A stretch of DNA of 64,000 nucleotides, from NCBI RefSeq assembly GCF_024166365.1, contig NC_064830.1:92062968-92126967 (forward strand), given 5' to 3'. Positions 52,735 to 62,770 of the stretch are shown piece after piece. The DNA is from Elephas maximus indicus. Taxonomy: Eukaryota > Chordata > Mammalia > Proboscidea > Elephantidae. Every line of letters begins with the position of its first letter. The first letter of the stretch is position 1. The notes beneath the pieces were generated by a model. The model had not been told where the DNA came from. It searched no databases and worked only from the letters and a program-made list of their open reading frames with translations. The position numbers were made by a program, and so were the translations under genes.

Positions 52735-53332
52735 GGTGTCTTCCACAAACCCCCCAACCTCTGGAGGAGTTGGATGATAGCTTTATGTTGAATGTAGTTC
52801 CACAGGGAACAGAGGACCAGCTCTACAGAGACTTGGGATGAAGCAAAGGTTATCCCTCCAAGAAAGGAGTCTGTGAAGATGGTCACTTAAGACTCCATCT
52901 TCCTGAAGGCATTATGGGAGGTTTTAACTTACGTGTAATGGTGTTTTCTATTTTTTCAATGGTCATATGTTGTTTTGTAATAGGGAGAAGTTTTTTACAA
53001 AGCCTGTCCCTGATTGATCCTAAATTTTCTGTTCTCTAGTTATAAAACTGATGAGCTAACCTCTAGAAGAGGTGATTTTATTGCCCACTACAGTAACAAG
53101 TGAGTATATCTGATGAATGAAAGAGGAGATGGATGAATGCATGGATGGGCGCGTGGAAGGACAGCTTGTTGTCTACTCCATTACAAGCCTCTGCTCCCTT
53201 GAGAAACACCAAATGTCTTGTCACAGGAAGTATGCAAGCAGAGGCTGGACCTTCACCTTCATGGGACCTCCTAGGTCCCTTCCAACACAAAGGCTATGAA
53301 TCTTGTTTGCTGCAAGAAAAATACACTTCCCT

Positions 53333-53434
53333 GAAAGTACTAAAATTATTTGCTGGTTCATGAACTAAGACATGATCAGAAGTGAAAGTACTTAAATTAT
53401 GTGCTAGTTCATGAACTTAGACATGAGCCGAAGA
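53333..53434. repeat. 51-bp imperfect tandem duplication
   Basis: Two adjacent units (53333-53383 and 53384-53434), both starting GAAAGTACT and containing TTCATGAACT and AGACATGA. Confidence 0.85.
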
Positions 53435-53877
53435 GCTCGTTATTTACAGATGGAGGGATGCTTATGGGGTCAAACAATAGGTCCTTGTGATTTGTCAATT
53501 CTCAGTGAACCATGAACAATTTGGGTAAATATTTGCTTAATATGGATGTTTAAGTATACCTCTAAGGCTGCAATAAATGTCCTGTGACTAGATCTTGGAC
53601 TATATTCCTTCAAGTAGGAAGGGAGGTAAGAGCCTATAGGGCTGCCCAGTGGAGTTCATGCAAAATCCTCAAAAGTCACTGAGCCTCATGGAAACAAAAA
53701 GAAACATTTGTATTCACAACAGCACACCTAGGAAGACCTTACCTGAGAGAACAAAATTCCTCCTGTTTATATTGCAAGTAGTGTTTTGGTTTGTTTAAGT
53801 TAGGATTTTCTAATTTTATTTTTTACTGGATATGAAAGCTACTCTGGGCAATTTACCAGCTCTGTCTTCTGATATAA

Positions 53878-54060
53878 GAAGCCCTGGTGGGGCCGTGCTT
53901 AAAGCAATGGACTGCTAACCAAAAGGTCAGCAGTTCGAAACCACCAGTGGCTCATCAGGAAAAGATGTGGCAGTCTGCTTCTGTAGAGATTTACAGCCTT
54001 GGAAATCCTATGGGGTCGCTGTGAGTCAGAATTGACTCAATGGCAGTGGGTTTTGGTTTG
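53878..54060 (+). mobile_element. AfroSINE, long variant, perfect 13-bp target duplication
   Basis: Forward copy with the longer middle part ('tgtagagatttacagccttg'). Flanked by GTCTTCTGATATA at 53865-53877 and 54061-54073. Confidence 0.95.
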
Positions 54061-54779
54061 GTCTTCTGATATAGGTTGGATGATATGGGAGCGGGCTTAG
54101 GAATATTTAGGGATACTTGTGAGCTAGAGCTCCTAGGATGTGGGCTGATACTTTACACAGAAACCCCACTGGGGCAAGGGTTTCTGGAGCTCAAGTGGAG
54201 GTAACTGGTAAGTCTGGAAGCCCGAGTCCTCCTTCAAGGAGGCAAACATTTGGGGACTTCAAGAGATAAGTAACAAAGGAACGTGACCCCATATGCCTCA
54301 GGGCTTGTCTAGGTTGGGCCTAAAGTGCTCATTCAGTCCAAGGTCTTTGGGGATTCTTTGGGCCTCCCCAGGGGGGACCCACATTGATGGGGCAAGCTTA
54401 GAAATCCCTGGTTGGCCCTAGAATTTGAATACACTGCTAAGTTTGAGGCTGTCCTGATATACGTCGCTTCCCCTCTTCCCCCTCTACCTCTGCCCCTACC
54501 ATTTCATTCAACTGTGTTCAGGAGCAATTTTCTCAAAGTTAGGTCAACATATATGCCTATAGATACCTCTGTTCACACTCCACTATTTCAGTGACTTTTC
54601 TCAGTGAGTTGCTTGGTGGGAGAAGCTACAATACCAGAGATACGGTGCCAAAAATCTGTCTCCGGCTCCCAAGAGGGCACAATGGAGGATGCTGGAGGAA
54701 GGCTGAAGAATATGTTGGAGATTTGGTCTCCAGACCTCCAAAGAAAGGAAAAATGGAATAAAGAAGTAGGGAGTGAAGT

Positions 54780-54975
54780 AATAATGGCTAGTGTTGATTG
54801 ATTACATTTACCAGGCATTATACCATCCCCTGGTAGCCCTGGGAGGCAATTACTATCATTTTCACCATCCTCGTTCTGCAGAAACAGTGTTAGAAATAAA
54901 GTCATTTGTCCAAGACAAGACTAGCAAGTGGCAGAGCTGAGGCCTCCAATCCAGGCTGTCTGTTCACTGGAAGAG
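54780..54975 (-). repeat. MIR fragment
   Basis: Reverse MIR core: 'agcaagtggcagagctgagg' and preceding words in MIR order. Confidence 0.6.
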
Positions 54976-56046
54976 ACCTTTAAGCCACTGGGCCACAGAG
55001 CTGCTTGCTGAAAACAGAAGCTCGGGTATCTGGTTCTACCTCCAGCATGGCTACTTTGTGGCCAAGAGACAGCTCTTGCCTCAATTTCCCCAAACTTTCA
55101 TTTGGTTCTTTGGCAGGAATCCCTTCTCCAGCATCTTGCTCCCTTCTCAGTTCTCCGAGGGCCAGGAAGCCCTCCCCCATCCCACCCTTCGAAGCCCTGG
55201 CCACCTCACTTCCCAGCACAGAAGGTCTTCTGGGCCACTGGCTGAACTCCCAAGCTGAGCTGAGAAGCCATTGCTTTGAAAGGAGGAGGGAGGAGAGGCC
55301 TGGAGTTCCTTCCTCCAGCCGACTGCAAGCAGCTGGAGCTTGGTGCTGCCTGCGAGTCTGGGACAGCTCAGGGGGGCTGTAAATTTGCTTTTCCTTGGGC
55401 TTTCAATCCAAATTGGCTGCCAGGAGGAATCCATGCAACAGAGCCTGTCTCTACCACCACCACCTTCTTGTCACGATATCCCTTTCAGACCCTGTCTCAG
55501 TGGCTGCCTGCTTAGAAAGTGGGTGGAGGCCTCACAAGCCCAGGGATCCCAGAGAGCTAAGTTGTGCAGGCATTGTTCCAGCAAGCTCTCAGAGCATGAG
55601 TGTCTCTCTTCGCCCTGTCGTGGTCTCTGACTAAGGAGTCTGGAGTAGAGGGACCATATAATCTAGTTCCACCCATGAGCAGTGACCAACAGCAGGCAGC
55701 ATGCTGGGTGCTTGGTGAGGACAAGGTGGACAAGACCTTCCATAAAATATCCTTCTTCATTCTCTTCTCTGATTAGCATGGCACCTGCACTGCCTGACCC
55801 CAGAGGGCACCATTCCCATCAGCGTCTATATGAACGGTGCCCCCTGGAGTTGTGCAAGGCTCAACCTTGACAGTTGTATGTGGTGGCCCTGGCAGTAAGA
55901 GGCGGAAAATGAGTACATAAATGACTGACAGAAGTGCAAAGGAAAGAGACAGGACTTCCTGCTGAGGGGTCCGGTAGTGCTTAGATTTTAGCTTTGAAGA
56001 ACTGTGGTAGATTGTGTGGGAGAGCAGTCCATGTGGAAGGCCCAGA
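54976..56046. other. Intergenic unique sequence
   Basis: No repeat or gene recognised. Short frames here lack any family resemblance. Confidence 0.4.
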
Positions 56047-56051
56047 GTGAG

Positions 56052-56740
56052 TGTTATGGATTGAATAGTGTCTCCCCAAAGTGTGTGTCAACTTGGCTAG
56101 GCCATGGTTCCCAGTTTTGTGTGATTGTCCTCTGTTTTGTCATCTGATGTGATTTTCCCATGTGTTGTAAATCCTACCTCTATGATGTTAATAGGAAACC
56201 CTGGTGGTGTAGTGGTTAAGAGCTGCAGTTGCGAACCGAAAGGTTGGCAGTTCGAATCCACCAGACACTCCTTGGAAACCCTATGGGGCAGTTCTACTCT
56301 GTCCTGCAGGGTCCCTATGAGTCAGAATCCAGTTGATGACAATGGGTTTATGATGATAATGAGGCAGGATTAGAGGCAGTTATGTTAATGAGGCACGACT
56401 CAATCTACAAGACTAGATTGTATTCTGAGTCAATCTCTTTTGAGATATAAAAGAGAGCAGCAAGCAGAAAGACAGGGGACCTCATACCACCAAGAAAGTA
56501 GTGCCAGGAGCAGAGCGTGTCCTTTGGACCCAGGGTCCCTGCACAGAGAAGCTCCTAGACCAGGGGAAGATTGATGACAAGGACTTTCCCCAGAGCTGAC
56601 AGGGAGAGAAAGTCTTCCCCTGGAGCTCACACCCTGAATTTGGACTTCTAGCCTCCTAGACTGTGAGAGACTAAATCTCTGTTTGTTAAAGCCATCCATT
56701 GGTGGTATTTCTGTTATAGCAGCACTGGATGACTAAGACA
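56052..56740 (+). mobile_element. Solo LTR, MaLR-like, with 5-bp target duplication and a nested AfroSINE
   Basis: Second copy of the 51,993 family: starts TGTTATGGATTGAATAGTGT and ends GGATGACTAAGACA. It is flanked by GTGAG at 56047-56051 and 56741-56745, which fixes both ends. An AfroSINE sits at 56193-56348. No internal region. Confidence 0.85.
56193..56348 (+). mobile_element. AfroSINE inside the LTR
   Basis: Forward copy flanked by TATGATGTTAAT (56181-56192) and TATGATGATAAT (56349-56360), one mismatch. Confidence 0.93.
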
Positions 56741-58001
56741 GTGAGCAAGGGTCAAGAGCTACAAACTGCCTAACTGAGTCCATGGGATGGAGCGAGTGAG
56801 ACTGAGTGAAGTGGGAGAATAGGCTGGAAAGTTAGGTCGATGGCAGAACATGGAGGGTCTTAATTCTGAGGCAATGGGGAGCCATTGCAGACTCCAGCTC
56901 AGGGGCCATGATGCAAACATGGCTGTTCAGTGGGAAAGTTACCTTAACGGCAGGGTAGGGAATGACTAGGAGGTCAATGAGGAGGGCTGGGTTAGTGCCA
57001 TGCCAGAGGAATACAAGCAGGCAGATGGTGTGGGCATTGGGCAAGGAGATGGTGGGCATCAGAGGGCCCCTGCCATCAAGAAAGGATAAATGGACCCTGC
57101 TGGGCAGCAGCCAAGAGCACCTGGGTTAAAGTTGGAACGCAGACCAATCTCTGTCCACTTAGCAGGGTTGCTACAACCTAGGGATTGGGTGTGGGGTGGA
57201 CCAAGATCCTCTCCTATCCCTTCTTGCCCAAGCTGCAGTCTCAGCTCTCTCTCCAAAAGCCCCAATGCCACCCCTCTCTAGCAGGCCTCAGCATCTAGGG
57301 GCTGGTGCTCATGGCCTATCTCCCTTCCCTTCTGGAAGGCAGGGGGATTAGGGGCCTGAGAGGTTTGCTCTGGGCCTGACAAGTTTCTGTGAGGCAGGCT
57401 CCTCCTCTCCTCTCCTCCACCCTTTCCTCAGACTGTGTCCACACCCCAAACTGCCCCTGGCCCCATCTCCATGGTCAGGTCAGGGCAGTGACGCAGGAGC
57501 CAGGGGACCGGGAGAGCAGAGCACTGGGGATGTGGCGGGGTTCGGGCAGTACACACACGCGGACGTGTGTGGACGTGAGCGTGCGTGTGCATGTCCCACA
57601 GCTGGGCTCTGGGAAAGGAGCAGAACCTGGCTCCGAGGTCAGAGCGGGGCTGGGAGGCGCCTGGGTTCAGAAAGGGACAGTAAGATCAGAGGGTATAGGG
57701 GGGCATGCAGCCCCAGGAGCCAGGGCATCAGGCTCGGGGAGAAGCCCGGGGAGCAGGCACAATGTGAGGTGGAGGGCAGGGGAGCCAGATTCTGGGCCAA
57801 GTCAAGTCCCTGTTACTTCCAGCCAGAACCACCCTAGGAATCTTGTAGCTCACAACCCTGCCTCCTCTGTCTGCCCCCACTCCCATTCATCTTTCGGAAC
57901 CCCTCTTTGATCTTGCTCTTTCCCCAGACACCTTATGGTTGCTTCCCTTACCTCCGACAGGTCTTTGTCCAGGTCACCTTCTCATGGTAGCATCCCTGAC
58001 T

Positions 58002-58165
58002 TTTTTTTTTTAAGTTGCCATTGAGTCAATTTTGACTCATAGTGATCCCATTTGTGTGAGAGTAGAACTGCTCCATAGGGTTTTCAATGACTGATTTTTT
58101 GGAATAGATCAGCAGGCCTTTCTTTCGAGTCACCTCTAGGTAGCTTTGAACCTCCAACCTTCCCC
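58002..58165 (-). mobile_element. AfroSINE-related SINE, diverged
   Basis: Reverse copy: 'ttgccattgagtcaattttg', 'agagtagaactgctccatag', then a diverged head. Confidence 0.7.
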
Positions 58166-58380
58166 TGACTACCTCACCTAAAATTGCAACCTCCCCAACA
58201 CTCCTGATTCCCCTTCAATGACCTTTCTCCTTGTTCTTACTGTCATTTGGTATACTCTATTTATCCCTTATTCACTTTTGTGTTTCTCTATTTCCCCACT
58301 AGAATGTCAGCTCCATAAAGGTAGAGATTCTTGTCTGTTTCATTTGATACTTGATCCCCAGGTGCCTGGCCAAGAGCAGG

Positions 58381-58531
58381 TAAAAACACCAGAGTAGGAC
58401 TGTGCTCCATAGTGTTTTCAAGGCTGTGACCTTTCAGAAGCAGATCATCCAAGATGCTTCTTGGTGGGTTTGAACTGCCAACCTTTCTGTGAGTAGTCGA
58501 GCACTTAATCAATCGCACCACCCAGGGATTC
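58381..58531 (-). mobile_element. AfroSINE-related SINE, diverged
   Basis: Reverse copy with 'gtaggactgtgctccatagt' and 'ggtgggtttgaactgccaac'. aagagcaggta / aagagtaggta at its ends resembles a target duplication. Confidence 0.75.
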
Positions 58532-58575
58532 CTTAAGAGTAGGTACTCCATAAATATTTTTTGAATGAATGTTTC

Positions 58576-59050
58576 CCGCTGTTTCCAAACCACATCTAAA
58601 TTCTTTAGAGTGGCATTCAAGGCCCTTTACAACCCAGCCCCTCCCTAACCAGTGCTCTGACCTAATTTCCACACTCCTTTTTAGCATGCCCCGCCCTCCA
58701 TTCACTTTGCTAAACCAATCCCCTTCCAACCCACCTCATACCTCTTCCATAGTTACCTACTGCCTTCCCACTCCTACCTACTGCCCTTCAAGGCTGAGCT
58801 GTTTGTCACTTCCTCCATCAATTTTTCCCTGATTCATCCAGCTAGAGGTGAGTGCTGGCTCTTCCAAATTCTTACAGCTCAGATCTGTACACGTGACTCT
58901 TTATACACTGCAGTGTGTACCCATGTTATCTCTACTTATAAACTATGAACTGCAGGAGAGCAGGAGCTAGGTCTTAACACATCTTTTTGCCCTGCCAAGT
59001 GTGTAGCCAAGTGTTTTGCACAAAGTAGGCATTGCATGCATGAATAAAAT
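58576..59050 (+). mobile_element. LINE-2, second fragment
   Basis: Forward L2: 'cattcaaggccctttacaac', with the end near 'aagtaggcattgcatgcatg'. Confidence 0.55.
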
Positions 59051-59079
59051 ATCTCTAATATCGTGAAATGGGGTAGATA

Positions 59080-59230
59080 GTAAAGGAATACATACCTAGA
59101 CACCTGTATTCATAGGACTTTTTCTGTTCTTTATGAAACTTGTGTAAAGTGGGGCTAATACTTTCATTGCACCCATTTGACAGGTGAGGACACTGAGGTA
59201 CAGGGTCTGAGGCCATTTTCCAAGGTTTGA
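59080..59230 (-). repeat. MIR fragment
   Basis: Reverse MIR: 'cacccatttgacaggtgagg' followed by 'acactgaggtacagggtctg'. Confidence 0.55.
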
Positions 59231-59879
59231 GAGGCCAGCTAGCTTTGGACTCCCGATCCAGGGAGCTTATACCCTGCCTCAGGGGTTACCAGAAGCCACA
59301 AAGGTTTGGCTGCAAATCCAAATTCTCATTACACTTGGGGGTACCTCTCTGCAGGGTTCTTAAGAACCTTGCGATGCAGGCTAACCTATGCCAAACGTGG
59401 AAAAAACATGTCAAAGAGCATGTGTCCCCTGCATACTATGTGTTCTGTACCCCCAAAATTAAGTTTCTGTGTTTCAGGGTCCTAGAAAGTGAGAGATGGG
59501 GAGAAGGACCCTAAATTCCTTGCTCAATATGCCCCGGTCAAATCCCTTGACACAGGCAACACCGGCTTCTAGAAACATGTACTGGAATTGTGAGAAGGAA
59601 GGCAACTGGCTTGGCCCTGCCAGCAGCTTCGGGCTTCCAGACCTAGCCACTTGACAGGGACTCTGAGCTCCTGCCCCAAACTGGGAACCCCCAAGGGGAG
59701 AAGTCCGTCCCCAGCCTGCCCCTCTCCCAGGCACCAGCGTTCAGCCCACCCGATGGGGCGCACCCCACTGCCTTCCGCTCCCAGAACCCAGGAGTCCTGC
59801 GGGCAGACCCAGGCCGCACCCGCGCCTGCAGCAGCTCTCGCTCCCGCCCCCGGCAAGCCCCGGACCCAGGCGTCCTGCC

Positions 59880-60250
59880 CCTTGCTCTGACCCTGAGTGG
59901 CCCCCACCTCTGGCGACCCCTCACGCACACACCCTTACCCCCACCCCCACACACGCACGCACACATGCTGATAACAGCCCCGACCCCCGGCTGGAGCCGC
60001 AGAGTTCCCGAGCCAACCCTGGCTGGTCGCTTCGCCGCGCCTTCCTCCCGGACCCTGGCCAGGGGCACTGTGCTCGCTGTCCTCCGACCCCTGGCTAGGC
60101 AGCCGCGACGTGCCTGCGCCCCCTGCACAGTGACCCCTTCCTTCAAGCCAGTGGGGCTGGCCCTACCCCTCCGAACTTCCCGGGATGAGGGCTCCCGGCA
60201 AGGGTGCCGGCCGAGCCCCTGGTCGCTGAGGGGTCCAGGCAGGCACGGAG
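59880..60250 (+). promoter_or_regulatory. EPO: EPO promoter and 5' UTR
   Basis: CACCC/CA-rich stretch (59930-59966), then TGATAA at 59969-59974 and a GC-rich leader. The GATA site where a TATA box would be expected, and the following 'acagccccgacccccggct', correspond to the known human EPO promoter with its GATA element near -30. Start site inferred at about 59,995-60,005, giving a 5' UTR of about 250 bases. Confidence 0.75.
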
Positions 60251-62048
60251 ATGGGGGTGCACGGTGAGTACTCGCCGGCTGGGGGACTGTCCCTTCGGCT
60301 CAGGCCCGCCTGGCCCGACCCTTGTTTGCCTAGGGATTTACCGCGGGGGCTATTGACCAGGAGGTGGTTGGGTTCAAGGACCCACGACATGCCAAGGAGC
60401 CCGGAAGGGGGAGGGGGTGGGGCAGCCTGCACGTGTGGCAGGGGTTGGCAGTCCCTGTGAAAGCCAGAAGTCTGACCTGGAGACGGGGACAGGTTAGCGG
60501 GTTCCAGGAGAAGAGGGTCTGCTCTTTGGGTGGGGAGCAAGCTGATACCTGGGTCTTGGAGCAACAACCCGGAGCTGCCAGAGGCGAAGCCTCTGTCAAC
60601 CCAGGACTGAAGTTTGGCCCCAGAAGTGGACGCCGGTAGTTGGGGGGTGGGGTGTGCGCGAGGCAGCGATTGAATGAAGGCGAGGGAGGCAGAACCTGAG
60701 CGCCAGGAACGCTGGGGTCAAGAGGGAAGGGCTGGAGGCAGCGGAGCAGGGTGTGTGAATCTGCCCCTCTAGACCACCCCTCTTCCTCCACCCTGTGCAG
60801 CCCACTCAGCTTGGCTCACCTGGCTCCCTTTTCTAGAATGCCCTGCCTTGCTGCTTCTGCTGTTCTTGCTGCTTCCTCTGGGCCTCCCAGTCCTGGGCTC
60901 CCCCGCACGCCTCATCTGTGACAATCGAGTCCTGGAGAGGTACATCCTTGAGGCCAAGGAGGCTGAGAATGCCACGGTGAGGCCCTCGCCAGCATATTCC
61001 ACAGACCTTTTTCTAGGGGGGCAGGTGTCTCCTCTGGATCCAGGAACCTGGACTCCTTCCTGGCACTGGGTCCCGGGGTGGAGGGGGAAGCCAGACCCCC
61101 AATAACTATGACAAAGATAGTGGCCCCCCAAATATACCGGGAAGGTGCCCTGCAGTGGGCAGGCAGGTGCCAGGAGCCCTGGGTCCCTGAGCCCCAGAGT
61201 TGTGCATTTCAGATGGGCTGTGCTGAAGACTGCAGCTTGAGTGAGAATATCACCGTCCCAGACACCAAGGTTAACTTCTATGCCTGGAACAGAATGGAGG
61301 TGAGTTCATGCTTTCTTCCTCTTGGGGAGGCTCATTTTGAGAACCTGATCGGGGTGGGAGGGAGAATGACAGAAGAAATGAAGCAGCAGAGAGGAGAGCT
61401 GTACAGAGTCCATTCATTCATTCCATTATTCATTCAAAAACCTTATTGCATACTTGCTGTTTGCTAAGCTTAGTGCTTGGGGCAGTGGCGGAGGGGGGGA
61501 GCAGAGGGGATGGTGTAGCCAGCTGTCTTTGGTCCCTCCAGGTCAGCCAGCAGGCCATGGAAGTCTGGCAGGGCCTGGCTGTGCTCTCAGAAGCCATCCT
61601 TTGGGGCCAAGCCCTATTTGTCAACTCCTCCCAGCCCTCAGGGACCCTGCGGCTCCACGTGGACAAAGCCGTTAGCGGCCTGCGCAGCCTCACCTCCCTG
61701 CTTCGGGCGCTGGGAGCGCAGGTGAGTAGGAGTGGACTCCCCCTACACTATGTGTGCCCTTTCTGTAAAATAGAGAGAAGGGGCCCTGCCAAGGGATGTT
61801 GGTACTCTCTACACCCCCCTGGTTCTGTCCCCAGCTCCATTTCCCTCTGGGGTCCCTGGCAGTGTGGTGACCTCCCGTTATCTCCTTGGCAGAAGGAAGC
61901 CATCTCCGTTCCAGATGCAGCCTCTGCTGCTCCACTCCAAACATTCACTGTGGATACTTTGTGGAAACTTTTCCGAATCTACTCCAATTTCCTCCGGGGA
62001 AAGCTGAAGCTGTACACAGGGGAGGCCTGCAGGAGAGGGGACAGGTGA
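60251..62048 (+). CDS. EPO: EPO, erythropoietin, complete (191 aa)
   Basis: Glycoprotein hormone that binds EPOR and sustains red-cell progenitors; made in kidney and fetal liver under HIF control (known). Five coding exons: 60251-60263, 60837-60976, 61213-61299, 61542-61721, 61893-62048; 576 nt with TGA, frame intact. Signal peptide about 25 residues (MGVHECPALLLLLFLLLPLG...), two shorter than in human; mature chain 166 residues starting SPARLICD. All four cysteines (7, 29, 33, 161), the three N-glycosylation sequons (N24-A-T, N38-I-T, N83-S-S) and the O-linked Ser126 context (DAASAAP) are kept. Receptor-contact residues K45, R103, N147 and R150 are kept. Compared with human as I recall it: Arg to Trp at 76 and 139, Lys to Asn at 52, and no Trp at 88. 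Confidence 0.98.
60264..60836. other. EPO intron 1
   Basis: 573-base GC-rich intron; no repeat recognised. Frames read across it on either strand are incidental. Confidence 0.6.
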
Positions 62049-62650
62049 CCAGGTGCTCTGACCCTGGGCACGTCCACCACCTCGATCACCACTGCTGCCT
62101 GTGCCATGCCTTCCTTGCCACCACTCCCAACCCCCTTCAAGGGGCTATCCAGTCAGTGCCAGCTTGTCCAAGGGACACTCCAGTGCCAGTGGTGACATCT
62201 CAGGGCCCAGAAGAACTATCCAGAGCTCAACTCTGCAAACGAAGGATGTCACAGGGCATCCTGAGGCCCTGGAGAGGAGGAATTGTGAGGAGACCAGCTT
62301 TAAACTCAGGGACAGAGCCATGCTGGGGAGACACCTAAATTCACCCCAGTACCTTGCATGTATTGGGAGGCCAGGACCTACTTTGGAGGGAAAGTACCTT
62401 TTTTGGCTCCTACTAAGCAGGGGCAGGATGAACTGGGGAATTTAGGTGGCAAGCCATGAATTCTTCAGGCCTGATGGGGGACTCCCATGGCAGGAAGCCA
62501 ACTGGACAAGGGGGTGGTGGGAGCCGTGAAGATGGGATGAGGGCTGGTCCCTGGCTTTCATGGGGTCTCAGTGTGTTGCATTTTCAATCTCACTGGCAAG
62601 AACTGAAACCACCACCACATCTCTTGGCTTTTCTGTTTCCCTGGGATCCC
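62049..62650 (+). other. EPO: EPO 3' UTR
   Basis: Noncoding region after the stop. I saw no canonical AATAAA before the enhancer, so the 3' end is only placed by comparison with the human gene, roughly 62,600-62,650. Confidence 0.55.
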
Positions 62651-62699
62651 CCTATTTCCTTAGCTTTGCCCCGATAGTTGCAGCAGGCCTGGGGATTCA

Positions 62700-62770
62700 G
62701 GGTGGAGGGGGTCAGGCCCTACGTGCCGCTTCACATGGCCTGGCTGACCTCTTGACCCCACTGGGCCTGA
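62700..62770 (+). promoter_or_regulatory. EPO: EPO 3' hypoxia enhancer
   Basis: Clear counterpart of the human liver-type enhancer downstream of EPO. The HIF site TACGTG is at 62720-62725, then eight bases, then CATGG at 62734-62738 where human has CACAG. The HNF4-type direct repeat TGACCTCTTGACC is at 62745-62757. Flanking words (ggccc before, gggcctgaggccac after) also match. The changed accessory element is discussed as a finding. Confidence 0.88.

Larger units (their letters stand above)
57900..58575 (+). mobile_element. LINE-2 3' part, interrupted by two AfroSINEs
   Basis: Forward L2 tail: 'ctagaatgtcagctccataa', 'atccccaggtgcctggcc' and the end 'tccataaatattttttgaat'. AfroSINEs lie at 58002-58165 and 58381-58531. 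Confidence 0.65.
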
